Of a stretch of DNA of 49,778 nucleotides, positions 34,871 through 44,234 are shown one piece after another. This stretch comes from Spirochaetales bacterium (GTDB lineage: Bacteria > Spirochaetota > Spirochaetia > Sphaerochaetales > Sphaerochaetaceae), in assembly GCA_012523305.1 (NCBI GenBank), contig JAAYIV010000056.1:1-49778 (forward strand). The letters run 5' to 3'. Every line of letters starts with the position of its first letter. Position 1 is the stretch's first letter. The position numbers were made by a program, and so were the translations under genes. Under the pieces are notes generated by a model. It was given only the letters and a program-made list of their open reading frames with translations, did no database searches and was not told the origin of the DNA.

Positions 34871-35712
34871 GGCACCTCAGATGCTCGCATCATGTGTTCA
34901 AGTTTCATGAATGTCTGTTCGTGGATTGCCGGTAATACTTGCAACGGAGTGACTGAAACATCCCCTTCTGACAGGATCATATAATCGGTCAGCATTCCGT
35001 TATCTTTCATTCCTGGAATAATTCCCTCGGAGAGCGAAAGAAGCATTTCTTGACCGATGTGCAGTTCGTCATCATCCGCATTACCGTAAGCAAGTCCCAA
35101 TTTGGTCGAAGCGGCATCAAACATTGTGGTTTTTGAAGTAACATTTTTTTCCAATGTATCGAAATATTCAAGGATACCTATTCTCCCAACACGCCAACGA
35201 CCGGTACAATGGGGAGGTACGTTGATATTCAACACAACATCATCCAAACAAAATGGTAAGAATTCAACGAGGTGTTCGGCTAAAAAAGTCGCTGCCTTCT
35301 CGAATGGGAATTTACCTGTGGATTTATCGACGCGTGCTGAGATCGCGATTGCTTTTATCCCACGCAATGAAGCTTCCTTGGCTGCTCCGACGGTTCCGGA
35401 ATAGAGTATGTCGGTACTGGCGTTGTATCCATGGTTTATACCTGAGATAACTACATCCGGAGTGACCGGTAAGGTATTTCCAGTCAATCCGTACAGAATG
35501 CAATCAGCAGGAGTTCCACTACAATGATAATGATGCTGTCCATACCGGACAATCTTCACTTTCCCGCGCAAAGTCATCGCATGTGATTGAGCGCTTCGCT
35601 GATCGGATGGCGCACACACCCATACTTCATGGCCGAATCGTTGCAACACGGATTCCAGTACCACTAATCCTTCTGCTTGGTATCCATCATCATTGGTGAG
35701 TAGTATGACCAT
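34858..35712 (-). CDS. surE: 5'-nucleotidase SurE
   Basis: A 284-residue SurE, of normal size. MVILLTNDDGYQAEGL carries the metal-binding DD pair, followed by VWVCAPSDQRSAQSHAMTL, GTPADCILYGL and PDVVISGINHGYNASTDILYSGTVGAAKEA, all family motifs. The frame is open 17 codons further up, within the previous gene, but the residues there are not SurE-like and the ATG at 35712 abuts the upstream stop as TAATG. SurE removes phosphate from nucleoside monophosphates. It is coupled to the GHMP-kinase-like gene above it. Confidence 0.95.
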   Translation of the reverse strand: MVILLTNDDGYQAEGLVVLESVLQRFGHEVWVCAPSDQRSAQSHAMTLRGKVKIVRYGQHHYHCSGTPADCILYGLTGNTLPVTPDVVISGINHGYNASTDILYSGTVGAAKEASLRGIKAIAISARVDKSTGKFPFEKAATFLAEHLVEFLPFCLDDVVLNINVPPHCTGRWRVGRIGILEYFDTLEKNVTSKTTMFDAASTKLGLAYGNADDDELHIGQEMLLSLSEGIIPGMKDNGMLTDYMILSEGDVSVTPLQVLPAIHEQTFMKLEHMMRASEVPCSG

Positions 35713-36869
35713 TAGTCGATCGAGAGTATCTTTGCACTTCCTTGTGGTTGAAACACAGACCACTTAGGCCTAAATCCAAAGATATGCTCATATTCCTCCA
35801 TACGTATGGTATAAGAGGCAATCGCATCACGCGGAAGAAGAACCATTACAGTTCCGCTTGACCCGGAGGTAATCATCGAAGCCCCAAGACACCCCTGGGT
35901 TTCCATTGCCCGTTTGGTCAGCCAATCTATTTCAGGGCACGTAACTTCGAATGTATCTCGTAATCCGGATTGCACCTTATTCAAGACCTTACCATACATC
36001 ACCATATCTTTTTGTGCAAGCAGACGGGCGCCTTCCCTCGCCATACGGCTCTCTGAAAGAACATACATGCAGGTACGTTTCTCATGTTCTGTAAGCGGTA
36101 CCGAAAGGTCCTTGATATCCTGATCCGAGATATCTCGCAACAATCCGCTCGGGAATAATATACGCAGCTTTTCAAACGCGAGCTTACTGTCCCTTCGTTT
36201 GATGGACAGCTCTTCTTTGAGGGCATACGGTGATATCCTGCTTTCAACAATCAGTGCGACCACAGCCGTATCAAACGGAGGAAATGCGATATATTCCCAC
36301 GTATGGTGTTGGATGTTGAATAACATTAACCATCCTTCCCTTGCTTGGGTCATCGCAAAGAACAATACATACCGAGACACCTCCGCACAAAACGTTGCCA
36401 ACGAAATATAGGCAATCCCGGCTAATTGTTCGATTGAAAGATTCGCATTGAATAATTCATTAAATGCCATCGCACAACCCATGCACATCGCGGATGATAG
36501 CACTTGCCCCTCATTCTTCAGTAATGTTCCCGCGATTGAAACATTCGCTCCTGAAATTGAAAACCCTTTGTTGACAAATTGAGCCATCACACCTTTAGCG
36601 TAATTTCCCCATCTGTCTTCCCGTCTGAATTTTAAATTTTGAATGTTAAATCGTTTGCGGTCATTGCTCTGACCCGAAATCAATCTCACGCTTTGGTCAG
36701 GTCGTACCGAAACAGCAATTTCAAGATATTGCGAAGAAGTTCCGCAAAGACTGAAGCCTTTGCAGTAATCGGAAAATTCACCAATCAGGGTATGTACACC
36801 TGGAACGTGCACAACAATCTGAGGCTTCTCGTCAAATTCAGACTCATGTAGTTCAGCTATGTCCTTCAT
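35712..36869 (-). CDS. Galactokinase-like GHMP-fold protein lacking catalytic residues
   Basis: A 385-residue protein that aligns with galactokinase along its length. PGVHTLIGEFSDYCKG (23-38) stands for PGRVNLIGEHTDYNxG, so the transition-state Arg is Val25. The ATP loop is VLSSAMCMGCAMAF (124-136), a weakened version of GLSSSASxE. The catalytic Asp of GIMDQ is replaced by Ser165 in CAEVSRY. The third motif reads GASMITSGSSGTVMVLL where MTGGGFGGC is expected. It is therefore probably not a sugar kinase and may bind a ligand or act in regulation. AAGGGC precedes the ATG; the stop overlaps the surE start. Some spirochaetes have divergent galactokinases, so other residues could have taken over. 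Confidence 0.78.
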   Translation of the reverse strand: MKDIAELHESEFDEKPQIVVHVPGVHTLIGEFSDYCKGFSLCGTSSQYLEIAVSVRPDQSVRLISGQSNDRKRFNIQNLKFRREDRWGNYAKGVMAQFVNKGFSISGANVSIAGTLLKNEGQVLSSAMCMGCAMAFNELFNANLSIEQLAGIAYISLATFCAEVSRYVLFFAMTQAREGWLMLFNIQHHTWEYIAFPPFDTAVVALIVESRISPYALKEELSIKRRDSKLAFEKLRILFPSGLLRDISDQDIKDLSVPLTEHEKRTCMYVLSESRMAREGARLLAQKDMVMYGKVLNKVQSGLRDTFEVTCPEIDWLTKRAMETQGCLGASMITSGSSGTVMVLLPRDAIASYTIRMEEYEHIFGFRPKWSVFQPQGSAKILSID

Positions 36870-36914
36870 ACTGCCCTTGTACCCAATATTAGGTCAGAAT
36901 AGTAAGGATTGCAA

Positions 36915-36942
36915 TAAAAAAACCGCTCCGGCTTGGAGCGGC
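36915..36942 (-). terminator. Rho-independent terminator after rpmE
   Basis: On the minus strand CCGCTCC-loop-GGAGCGG (36941-36935 with 36929-36923) is followed by TTTTTTTA. It lies about 20 bases beyond the rpmE stop codon and separates the rho-rpmE region from the GHMP-like/surE genes. Confidence 0.92.
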
Positions 36943-36961
36943 TTTCCCAATGGATGCGTCA

Positions 36962-37165
36962 TCAGTCAGTAATACCATATTTTTTCTTGAATCTTTCGAC
37001 ACGGCCAGTAGTGTCAACAAGTTTCTGGGTACCTGTAAAGAAGGGATGGCATGCACTGCAAATTTCCACTTCCAAATTTTTTACTGTCGATTTCGTTTCA
37101 AATACATTACCGCAAGCACATGTGATTTTTGTCAATTCATACTTGGGGTGGATGCCTTCTTTCAT
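36962..37165 (-). CDS. rpmE: Ribosomal protein bL31
   Basis: A 67-residue L31 of the zinc-binding type: [11 protein letters not shown] and [26 protein letters not shown] contain the four zinc ligands. GGAGGATAAAGT precedes the ATG. It follows rho by 84 bases and ends with a strong terminator. The rho-rpmE pairing is widespread in bacteria. Confidence 0.97.
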   Translation of the reverse strand: MKEGIHPKYELTKITCACGNVFETKSTVKNLEVEICSACHPFFTGTQKLVDTTGRVERFKKKYGITD

Positions 37166-37249
37166 ACTTTATCCTCCAATAGCTCTATGCTGCTATCTCC
37201 TGCTACAGACATTGCCTTGACAGAAGACCTCTTTCAATATCAAATCCGA

Positions 37250-39235
37250 TTACATTACACCGGTGTTCATGGAACGTAAAAACGCTTCATTATTCTTTGT
37301 TTTGTGCATTTTGTCAATCAGAAGTTCGGTCATCTCAATATCATCCATTGGGTTGATGGCATTTCGCAAAGCCCATATCTTGGCGGTCTCTTCGGGAGTA
37401 AGCAGCAAATCTTCACGCCTGGTACCCGACTTCTTGATATTCAACGCAGGAAACAATCTTCTTTCGGACATTCTTCTATCCAGTACGATTTCATTATTAC
37501 CCGTGCCTTTGAATTCCTCGAAGATAACTTCATCCATTCTGGACCCGGTTTCAATCAATGCCGAGGCGATGATGGTAAGGCTTCCGCCATGCTCAATATT
37601 CCTTGCGGCACCCAAAAATCGTTTTGGTTTGTGCAATGCATTGGAATCGACACCACCGGAAAGGATCTTTCCAGATGCAGGGACTGTTTGGTTGTAGGCT
37701 CTGGCAAGTCGGGTAATATTATCCAATAAGATTACCACATCACGTTTGTGTTCGACCAAACGCTTGGCTTTTTCAATAACCATCTCTGCAACAGAAACGT
37801 GCCTGGTGGCTTGTTCGTCAAATGTGGAAGCGATAACCTCACCTTTTACCGTTCGTCGCATATCGGTGACTTCTTCAGGCCGTTCATCAATCAGTAATAC
37901 CATCAGATACACTTCGGGATGATTTGAACTGATTGCATTGGCAATCTTTTGCATTAGAATCGTCTTTCCTGCACGAGGAGGAGCAACGATAAGGCTTCTT
38001 TGGCCTTTCCCGATGGGGCAAAACAAATTGATGATACGGGTTGAAACATCACCCTCCGCAGTTTCAAGATTGAGTCTCACATCAGGATACAATGGCGTAA
38101 GGCTATCGAATGAAACTCTCGTCTTGGCAATTGCAGGATCATCATAATTTATTTTTTGAACCCGCATCATGGCAAAGAAACGTTCAGCGTCCCTCGGAGA
38201 ACGGATTTGTCCTTCTACCGTATCGCCTGTCTTTAAATTAAAAAGTTTGATCTGTGACGGTGATATATATATATCTTCCGGTCCACTAAGGTAGTTGTTT
38301 TGAGGTGAGCGTAAAAATCCGTATCCATCGGGTAATATTTCCAACGAACCGTATGCGAATATCACACCTTTTGAAGCTGTATGGGATTTTAATATTTCAA
38401 CAATGAGTTCTTGCTTCTTCAAATCTTGGATAAAATCATCGGTCATGCCATACTCGCTTGCTTTCTGGCGTAAAGTGTGCATGTTCATCACAGATAAATC
38501 ATTGACAGTTATCTTCGGCGCATTCGGATTATCCTCAAACGATTCTGGAAAAAGATCATCGACTTGAGGGAACTGATTCTTGTTCATCCGATTCTGATAA
38601 CCGTTTTTCTGGTGTTGCTGCTTTTGACGATTATTCCGTTGGGATCCCTGAGAATGCGACTGTTGGTTTCTGGTTTGTGGTGTAGGACGACCATTGAAAT
38701 GATTTTGATTATTCTGAACAACAGGTTTTGGTTGGGAAACAACCGGCACTGGAGCTGGTGTTACAACTGGCTTTTCCACATCATTTTTTGCAGAAACAGT
38801 TTCAACAGATGGATCAATAATTTTTTTCTCCTGCTGTACTTGTTTTTTTGTTGCTGCCGAACGTGGTGGCCTTCCGCGTCGTTTTACCGGAGGGGGTGTC
38901 TCATCATTCTTTTCCGATTTCACCTCATCCTCACTGGCATTAACAGGTGCAGACACTTCTACAATCGGTACGCCTGATTTCTTCTCGCTCTCTTGGACTA
39001 AGTGTTCCTTCTTTTTGATACTCGATTCAGTGTCTTTCGGATCGGCGTTAAGCGGTTCAATTACTTCATTTAAAATAGGTTCGACTTGTTTCACCTTCAC
39101 CACGACTTGTTGTGATGAATCTGCAGAACGCCGACGGATTATGCGTTTGGTGCTTTTTCGTCCAGTGGACGCCTCGTCAACGGATGGTTGCGGAGTCTCG
39201 AAAAGCTCCGGACCTTGTTCAATTTCAGATGTCAT
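37250..39235 (-). CDS. rho: Transcription termination factor Rho with long Q/N-rich N-terminal extension
   Basis: A 661-residue Rho, about 240 longer than the E. coli protein. Residues 1-225 are a low-complexity extension: acidic and basic segments, an AT-hook-like KRRGRPPR (118-125), and a Gln/Asn-rich basic tract about 172-222. The usual parts follow: the N-terminal helix domain ([10 protein letters not shown]), the cold-shock RNA-binding domain ([10 protein letters not shown]), Walker [13 protein letters not shown], Walker [17 protein letters not shown], the Q-loop region and [16 protein letters not shown] with the R-loop lysine. GGAG precedes the ATG, with a small stem-loop just before it. 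Long disordered Rho inserts occur in several phyla, but not always at this position. Confidence 0.96.
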   Translation of the reverse strand: MTSEIEQGPELFETPQPSVDEASTGRKSTKRIIRRRSADSSQQVVVKVKQVEPILNEVIEPLNADPKDTESSIKKKEHLVQESEKKSGVPIVEVSAPVNASEDEVKSEKNDETPPPVKRRGRPPRSAATKKQVQQEKKIIDPSVETVSAKNDVEKPVVTPAPVPVVSQPKPVVQNNQNHFNGRPTPQTRNQQSHSQGSQRNNRQKQQHQKNGYQNRMNKNQFPQVDDLFPESFEDNPNAPKITVNDLSVMNMHTLRQKASEYGMTDDFIQDLKKQELIVEILKSHTASKGVIFAYGSLEILPDGYGFLRSPQNNYLSGPEDIYISPSQIKLFNLKTGDTVEGQIRSPRDAERFFAMMRVQKINYDDPAIAKTRVSFDSLTPLYPDVRLNLETAEGDVSTRIINLFCPIGKGQRSLIVAPPRAGKTILMQKIANAISSNHPEVYLMVLLIDERPEEVTDMRRTVKGEVIASTFDEQATRHVSVAEMVIEKAKRLVEHKRDVVILLDNITRLARAYNQTVPASGKILSGGVDSNALHKPKRFLGAARNIEHGGSLTIIASALIETGSRMDEVIFEEFKGTGNNEIVLDRRMSERRLFPALNIKKSGTRREDLLLTPEETAKIWALRNAINPMDDIEMTELLIDKMHKTKNNEAFLRSMNTGVM

Positions 39236-39251
39236 TGAGAGTCTCCAAATG

Positions 39252-39268
39252 GTCGCTTCGTGAGCGAC
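39252..39268 (-). promoter_or_regulatory. Stem-loop in the rho leader
   Basis: On the minus strand GTCGCT and AGCGAC form a 6-bp stem with a 5-base loop, ending six bases before the GGAG ribosome binding site of rho. It may affect rho translation. The rest of the 134-bp gap to cinA shows no clear promoter. Confidence 0.35.
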
Positions 39269-39369
39269 TGGAAATACCTACAAACAATAAAGCTGTATGG
39301 TTGTATGAATTCGCAGGAAAGCTGTAGGATCGATAACCAAAAAGTAATACAGTGAACCTGCGGGATACT

Positions 39370-40647
39370 TTAAATATATTGCCAGGATTGAACCCTGTCA
39401 AGCAAGTCGATGCCATTCAGGTACGCAAAGGTCAATAAACATGCAGCTATGGCTGCCCTTCGACGAACAGAACTCCTTCCATATGAACTAATTCTCAATG
39501 AAATCGAAGCTGTGTTTCTATGTTTCGAAGCAAATGCGAACCAAATCAAACCGACCGGCTTCTCAGTAGTACCTCCTTCAGGTCCGGCAATACCAGAAAT
39601 CGCACAAGCACAATCAGAACCTGACATATCAAGCATTCCTTCAGCCATTGCTTCGACACAACGCCGTGAAACTGCTCCGTCCGTTTCAATTATCGACGGA
39701 CTGACAGTAAGCATACGGATCTTCGCTTCGTTGGCATAACTTACAATTCCACCCCAGAACCAAGCTGAACTACCCGATCTATCCGTAAGCAATTTTGCCA
39801 TCAATCCGCCCGTGCATGATTCGGCACAACTGATTGTCATCCCTCTGTTTTCCAGATATTGGGAAAGGATATCGACAGCTTCGACGTCCCCGTCATGCAC
39901 CAAGCCGATTCCGACAATTTGTTCCAATTGTTTTCGCATTATGTAACGGGCATGTTCATCGTTCCCGCTGATATAGAGACTGATTCGATGTTCCTGAGCA
40001 CGGGTACCCCATTGAAGGCCTTCGGTAGCACACTGGCTGCAAGCTTCTTCCAGTTTGGATTCCGGAATCAGGAATGTCGAAAACTCGTCCCGCTCCCTCT
40101 CTTCGTGGCCACTCAAGGCAATCAGTTCTGGTAAAACGTGCTTATAAAACATTTCATGCATTTCAACAGGGGGTCCGGGCATCGCATAGCACAGTATTGG
40201 AAAAAGCTTGCCGTTTTTTTCTACTTCCAACGTTCCGGTAAACCCGGGAGCTGTTCCCTTCGGATTTGGAATCGGTTTGAACCCTTGAGGAAAGTATACT
40301 TGTCTTATATTCGATCCGTTGATCCTGTCACCGACTCTCGCATATAGATCATCGTATGATTTCTGATCCATCACCAGCGGCACATTGGCAATAGATGCGA
40401 CAAGGGATCTGGTTAAATCATCGCTTGTAGGTCCCAATCCTCCGGTAAGAATCACAATATCGCTTTCTTGCAAGCATTGTCGCAATACAGTGCCTAAAGT
40501 CCCGTCATCGGGAACGACTACGATCCGATTGATATGGTATCCCATACGAGTCAATTCATTAGCCATGAGTTGCCCGTGTTTGTCTGAGATTATACCTCTG
40601 GTCAATTCGGTACCGATGATGAAAAGTGATACTGTTGAGTATTGCAT
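39370..40647 (-). CDS. cinA: CinA family protein (nicotinamide-nucleotide amidase with MoCF domain)
   Basis: A 425-residue CinA. The N-terminal MoCF-type domain (1-170) has FIIGTELTRGIISDKHG, VILTGGLGPTSDD and YAMPGPPVEMHEMF. The C-terminal amidase domain (about 260-425) has SCAESCTGGLMAKLL, GGIVSYANEAK and AISGIAGPEGGTTEKPVGLIWFAF. CinA hydrolyses damaged NAD precursors such as NMN. AGAAG lies before the ATG. It lies between lnt (8-bp gap) and rho on the minus strand, in the order known from treponemes. Confidence 0.95.
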   Translation of the reverse strand: MQYSTVSLFIIGTELTRGIISDKHGQLMANELTRMGYHINRIVVVPDDGTLGTVLRQCLQESDIVILTGGLGPTSDDLTRSLVASIANVPLVMDQKSYDDLYARVGDRINGSNIRQVYFPQGFKPIPNPKGTAPGFTGTLEVEKNGKLFPILCYAMPGPPVEMHEMFYKHVLPELIALSGHEERERDEFSTFLIPESKLEEACSQCATEGLQWGTRAQEHRISLYISGNDEHARYIMRKQLEQIVGIGLVHDGDVEAVDILSQYLENRGMTISCAESCTGGLMAKLLTDRSGSSAWFWGGIVSYANEAKIRMLTVSPSIIETDGAVSRRCVEAMAEGMLDMSGSDCACAISGIAGPEGGTTEKPVGLIWFAFASKHRNTASISLRISSYGRSSVRRRAAIAACLLTFAYLNGIDLLDRVQSWQYI

Positions 40648-40655
40648 GATATCTT

Positions 40656-42317
40656 CTAGCTCTTTTTATGCTTTTGTCGTACTTCCATGATTTTTACCAC
40701 GGCTGTTTTGATACTTCCGATTGCTAACACGCCTAATGAGATGTATATCATCATGAAAGCCAACCAATCGTCGTGTGTAGTATAGAGGGTATGGTCTTCA
40801 CTTGTATATACCGGCACATCATAGATATAAAAGCCTTTGGTAAACGGCTCCATCGGATCGACAATTTTTCCAGTCGGTTCAATTACACACGTCATTCCCG
40901 AGTTAGTTCCGCGTACTGTCGATTTTCGAGTTTCGACCGATCTGAACACTGCCATGCCAAGATGTTGCATTTCTGCCGATACGGCACCGGACCAACTGTC
41001 ATTGGTCATGTTGACAATGACATGAGCTCCGTTACGGACGAACCCAGCGGTGAGATATCCGAATACGTCTTCGAAACAAATCGGAGTGGAGAATGTCACT
41101 CCGCTAGAGGTTTCGAACACCACCGGATCATATCCCTTTTCCCACCAGTTATAATCATTGGCAAGTAGTAGGTTATATAGCCATGGCATTTGTTTTTCAT
41201 AAGGGAAATGTTCAGTGAACGGCACCAAGTGTTGTTTTCTGTAGGTATTTTTTATTTGCCCGTCCTCAAACATGATTACCGTATTGTAATCCATCCTGTT
41301 CCAGGATCCATCTTCCAACAATGGTGGCAATGTCTCATCTTTTACGGTTCCCTCGGGATTCCCGGTTAGAAGCGGGATGGGAAGGGATTTTCCAAAATTA
41401 ACGAACTCTTCAACAAGATCGGCGGTCTCTTCATCTGTCCGGTAGGTAGTATGCCAATATACCGAAGGTACAAATGCCGTTTCCGACCAGATGATCATTT
41501 CAGGATCTTTCAGGAGTGCCTGAAGACTAAGGGTCCTCAAGGTATTGAAATTTCGTTTATAGGTTGCATAGCCACCTTTCCACGAGTCCGCAGAATGTTG
41601 TACTGTAGCAACCCTCCAGTTTTTATCGGGCTCTTTAGCGTTCCATTTCCCTATCATGACAAAACCATATATGAAGATTGCAACGAGTACGATCGCATAT
41701 GAAATGACAGTGATCTTATAACTTTTCAAGAATTCTTTAAGATGTTGGTTGTGCTTGGCTAGGACATCTCCGACAAAACGTCCTAATAGGGCTTGGGGAA
41801 GAATCATAATGAAGTTTATACCCCAAATTCCCGTAAGATCAGCTATCTGGATAAATGGTAAGAATTCATATACTGCGTACCCCACAGTTCCATATGGATA
41901 TCCAGCAAACCATGATTGTCCAAGATAGGTATACGCAACCCAGATACACGTCTGGACAAGATACCCATGCCGTTTGAATAATTTATCAGCAGCTTTCAGA
42001 ACTGGGAATAATAAAATCATCTCACCGCCCTTGATAATCGGGACGATAAGAATAGCTAACGGATGGAATGTTGTAAGCCAATAGTTAAAACATGAATAGA
42101 ATGTAAATCCAAAGAGAAATCCATAGATAGGAGTCGCTGCCCAACCGGTGTTCCTGATTATTGCAAACAAAGGGATCAGCGCTACAAACGCAATCGCACC
42201 GATTCCCCTGTTTGACAGAAATCCCGGGAACGCGAACGAGAAAACAACAGCTGTAAGTACTAGGAGCAGTATCTCCAAGCTATAAGACTTGAGTCCTCGT
42301 TTAGCATACAAATTCAC
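40656..42317 (-). CDS. lnt: Apolipoprotein N-acyltransferase
   Basis: A 553-residue inner-membrane enzyme that adds the third acyl chain to lipoproteins. About seven hydrophobic segments precede a nitrilase-type periplasmic domain and one final helix. The catalytic triad positions are Glu in IIWSETAF, Lys in YRKQHLVPFTEHFPYEKQM and Cys in TPICFEDVF. The start is a GTG; no better ATG exists in frame, and HU ends 15 bases upstream. Its presence means triacylated lipoproteins and therefore a diderm envelope, which fits the Wzi-like barrels at the window edge. Confidence 0.95.
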   Translation of the reverse strand: MNLYAKRGLKSYSLEILLLVLTAVVFSFAFPGFLSNRGIGAIAFVALIPLFAIIRNTGWAATPIYGFLFGFTFYSCFNYWLTTFHPLAILIVPIIKGGEMILLFPVLKAADKLFKRHGYLVQTCIWVAYTYLGQSWFAGYPYGTVGYAVYEFLPFIQIADLTGIWGINFIMILPQALLGRFVGDVLAKHNQHLKEFLKSYKITVISYAIVLVAIFIYGFVMIGKWNAKEPDKNWRVATVQHSADSWKGGYATYKRNFNTLRTLSLQALLKDPEMIIWSETAFVPSVYWHTTYRTDEETADLVEEFVNFGKSLPIPLLTGNPEGTVKDETLPPLLEDGSWNRMDYNTVIMFEDGQIKNTYRKQHLVPFTEHFPYEKQMPWLYNLLLANDYNWWEKGYDPVVFETSSGVTFSTPICFEDVFGYLTAGFVRNGAHVIVNMTNDSWSGAVSAEMQHLGMAVFRSVETRKSTVRGTNSGMTCVIEPTGKIVDPMEPFTKGFYIYDVPVYTSEDHTLYTTHDDWLAFMMIYISLGVLAIGSIKTAVVKIMEVRQKHKKS

Positions 42318-42332
42318 TATTATCGCTCGGTT

Positions 42333-42641
42333 TTACTTTTCTTCTCTCAGATTCCACACAGAATCTTTCAACTCTTTTCCTGGGCGGAAGATTGCAACAC
42401 CGTGGGTGTCAACGGCAACAAGATCACCGGTTTTGGGGTTGCGAGCTTTTTCGCGACCTTTGCGAGTGCGAACTTCGAAGGTGCCGAAACCGCGGAGCTC
42501 AATAACTCTATCAGCTTCAAGTCCACGTTTTACTTCCTCGAAGAATTCATCGATAACTTTATGGATATCAGGCCTGTTCAATTCAAGTTTCTGTTGAATG
42601 CTTTCGATAATCTCAGCTTTTGTAAGTTTTCGCGTTTCCAT
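42333..42641 (-). CDS. hup: HU/IHF family DNA-binding protein
   Basis: A 102-residue HU-type nucleoid protein. It has KLTKAEIIESIQQKL, the dimer helices, IELRGFGTFEVRTRKGREKARNPKTG (with the beta-arm starting at the conserved GFGTF) and ARNPKTG-x-VAVDTHGVAIFRPGKELK. It has a few more residues than E. coli HU at both ends. GAGGAG precedes the ATG. A perfect TATAAT box lies in the 51-bp gap behind rpsT, so it can be transcribed on its own. Confidence 0.95.
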   Translation of the reverse strand: METRKLTKAEIIESIQQKLELNRPDIHKVIDEFFEEVKRGLEADRVIELRGFGTFEVRTRKGREKARNPKTGDLVAVDTHGVAIFRPGKELKDSVWNLREEK

Positions 42642-42685
42642 GCAAGTCTCCTCTATGAAAATTTTCTATACATTTAATGATATAT

Positions 42686-42691
42686 ATTATA
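42686..42691 (-). promoter_or_regulatory. Candidate -10 box of hup promoter
   Basis: The minus strand reads TATAAT here, 44 bases before the hup start codon, in a very AT-rich gap. No good -35 box stands at 16-18 bases, so it may need an extended -10 contact or may be chance. Confidence 0.35.
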
Positions 42692-42692
42692 A

Positions 42693-42956
42693 TCAATTCA
42701 TCTTATTGTACACAGCGTACAATCTTGATTTTTTCCTAGAAACATTATTGCGATGGAGAACCCCTTTACTCCCTGCGGTGTCAATCAACTTGATTGCAAG
42801 GTCAAGTTTCTCTTTTGCAAGGGTCTTGTCGCTTGCAGTGACCGCAGCCTGAAATTTCTTCACGGCAGTACGGACCGCACTCTTCGTCTCCCTATTTCTC
42901 ATTCGTCTCTTTTCATTCTGGCGTTCTCTCTTCGCCGCGGAACTGCTGTTGAACAC
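42693..42956 (-). CDS. rpsT: Ribosomal protein bS20
   Basis: An 87-residue S20: SAAKRERQNEKRRMRNRETKSAVRTAVKKF, then DLAIKLIDTAGSKGVLHRNNVSRKKSRL, the family's C-terminal motif. The open frame extends upstream to 42980, but GGAGG at 42963-42967 points to the GTG at 42956, which gives the normal length and the N terminus FNSSSAAKR. GTG starts on S20 may serve as control points, as the non-ATG start does for E. coli S20. It heads the rpsT-hup-lnt-cinA-rho-rpmE block. Confidence 0.94.
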   Translation of the reverse strand: MFNSSSAAKRERQNEKRRMRNRETKSAVRTAVKKFQAAVTASDKTLAKEKLDLAIKLIDTAGSKGVLHRNNVSRKKSRLYAVYNKMN

Positions 42957-43030
42957 GTAATACCTCCAAAGTATTGACAATCGTATGAGTTCAAATCATG
43001 TTTCAATGATGTCCGAACCGACGGATACAC

Positions 43031-43059
43031 AACATATCATACTCCATAACTAGGGTCAA
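43031..43059 (-). promoter_or_regulatory. Predicted sigma-70-type promoter for rpsT
   Basis: On the minus strand TTGACC (43059-43054), a 17-base spacer and TATGTT (43036-43031) make a good promoter about 75 bases before the rpsT start. The leader in between has a short GC-containing inverted repeat near 43010 and could be a target of S20 feedback. Confidence 0.55.
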
Positions 43060-43073
43060 TATAATCATTTGTA

Positions 43074-44234
43074 TCATATTGAAAAAATTTCGTTCAAGTA
43101 CTGTTTGTCGATTTCCCAGCGAGAAGTGTCTTCATTGTATCCGACGGCTTCAAAGGGAATAGTCAAGAACCGTCCCTCCGGGCCTGTCAAAGAAATTTTT
43201 TTTGATAACAGATTGACCTCAGAAACCCTCATAAGGTCTTGACGGACTTTAAGTTTGCTTCCTTCAGGAGGCAGTTTCTGTTTCTCTTCATAATAGAAAT
43301 CATATTCATATGAAAGGCAACAGAGAAGTCTTCCGCAAGGCCCCGAAATTTTCGTCGAATTGAGTGAAAGATTTTGCTCTTTTGCCATTTTGATAGAGAC
43401 AGGATTGAGTTTGTCAGTTACGCAATGGCAACAAAAGTCCCTTCCACATACTGCTAAACCACCTAACACTCTCGATTCGTCGCGAACACCTATTTGCCGC
43501 AATTCGATACGTACCCTGAATACCGATACCAAATCCTTTACCAACTCCCTGAAATCAACTCGCGTAGCCGCGGTAAAGAAAAAGATTATCTTTGGCTCCC
43601 CAAACAGATAATGGGCTGTAACCAATTTCATATCCAGTCCATGGCGAACAACTTTTTCACGACAGATACGTAAGGCTTCATCCTCAAGCTGGACAAATTC
43701 ACGCACCTTTGTCTCATCGTCCGCAGTTGCGATCCGTTCTATCCAATCGATCTCACCATCGATCGCCACCGGCACCTCTTCGGCTTGATCCGCACACCCA
43801 GATTCAGGAAAATCTGAAAGATCTTCCTGTACCACATCTGAAACAGTTTTTTGCGAAAGTTCTTCAGCACCAATAGAAACTGGTTCAATCTGCAAATCTT
43901 CCGGATCAGCCGCGGCAACAAGATCTTCATCCGGATCGACAGGAACTCTACTCGCGATGCTGTGAAGGCAAGCACCTTGGGGATTGACAGATCCAGGTTC
44001 GTACCGTGCTAGCGGACACGCGGAGCCCACAATGACCCCATAGTCCAGCCCGTAACGTGTCGGAGCGATTACCTTCAGGCCCCTTTGCAAACGCTTCGGC
44101 GATGCGCAGACCACAATTTCATTTGAAGAGGGATTGCGTACTAAATATATGAAGCCCCTGTCGGGGCGTTGTTTCATATTGGCGTGGGCAACAGGATCGC
44201 GATCCTGTGTATTTTGATTTCCAATATTTTTCAT
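43074..44234 (-). CDS. ricT: PSP1/RicT (YaaT) domain protein with acidic insertion
   Basis: A 386-residue relative of RicT/YaaT. The N-terminal PSP1 part starts at RGFIYLVRNPSSNEIVVCA and includes LKVIAPTRYGLDYGVIVG. About 98-160 is an acidic, disordered insertion not seen in Bacillus YaaT. The remaining domain has ALRICREKVVRHGLDMKLV, KIIFFFTAATRVDFRELVKDL, RIELRQIGVRDESRVLGG and the Cys-rich CGRDFCCHC and GPCGRLLCCLSYEYDFY, which hold Fe-S clusters in the RicAFT complex (RNA maturation in Bacillus). AGGAGCAAG precedes the ATG. It is divergent from tatD. Confidence 0.9.
   Translation of the reverse strand: MKNIGNQNTQDRDPVAHANMKQRPDRGFIYLVRNPSSNEIVVCASPKRLQRGLKVIAPTRYGLDYGVIVGSACPLARYEPGSVNPQGACLHSIASRVPVDPDEDLVAAADPEDLQIEPVSIGAEELSQKTVSDVVQEDLSDFPESGCADQAEEVPVAIDGEIDWIERIATADDETKVREFVQLEDEALRICREKVVRHGLDMKLVTAHYLFGEPKIIFFFTAATRVDFRELVKDLVSVFRVRIELRQIGVRDESRVLGGLAVCGRDFCCHCVTDKLNPVSIKMAKEQNLSLNSTKISGPCGRLLCCLSYEYDFYYEEKQKLPPEGSKLKVRQDLMRVSEVNLLSKKISLTGPEGRFLTIPFEAVGYNEDTSRWEIDKQYLNEIFSI

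Noticed and set aside
38564-38977. Long open frame antisense to the rho N terminus
   Set aside because: It is rich in Trp, Arg and Leu from the complement of the Gln/Asn-rich rho extension and has no plausible start signal; it is a shadow of low-complexity coding DNA.
42702-42721. Inverted repeat ATTGTAC/GTACAAT near the rpsT end as a terminator
   Set aside because: It lies inside the last codons of rpsT and has no T tract after it on the minus strand.
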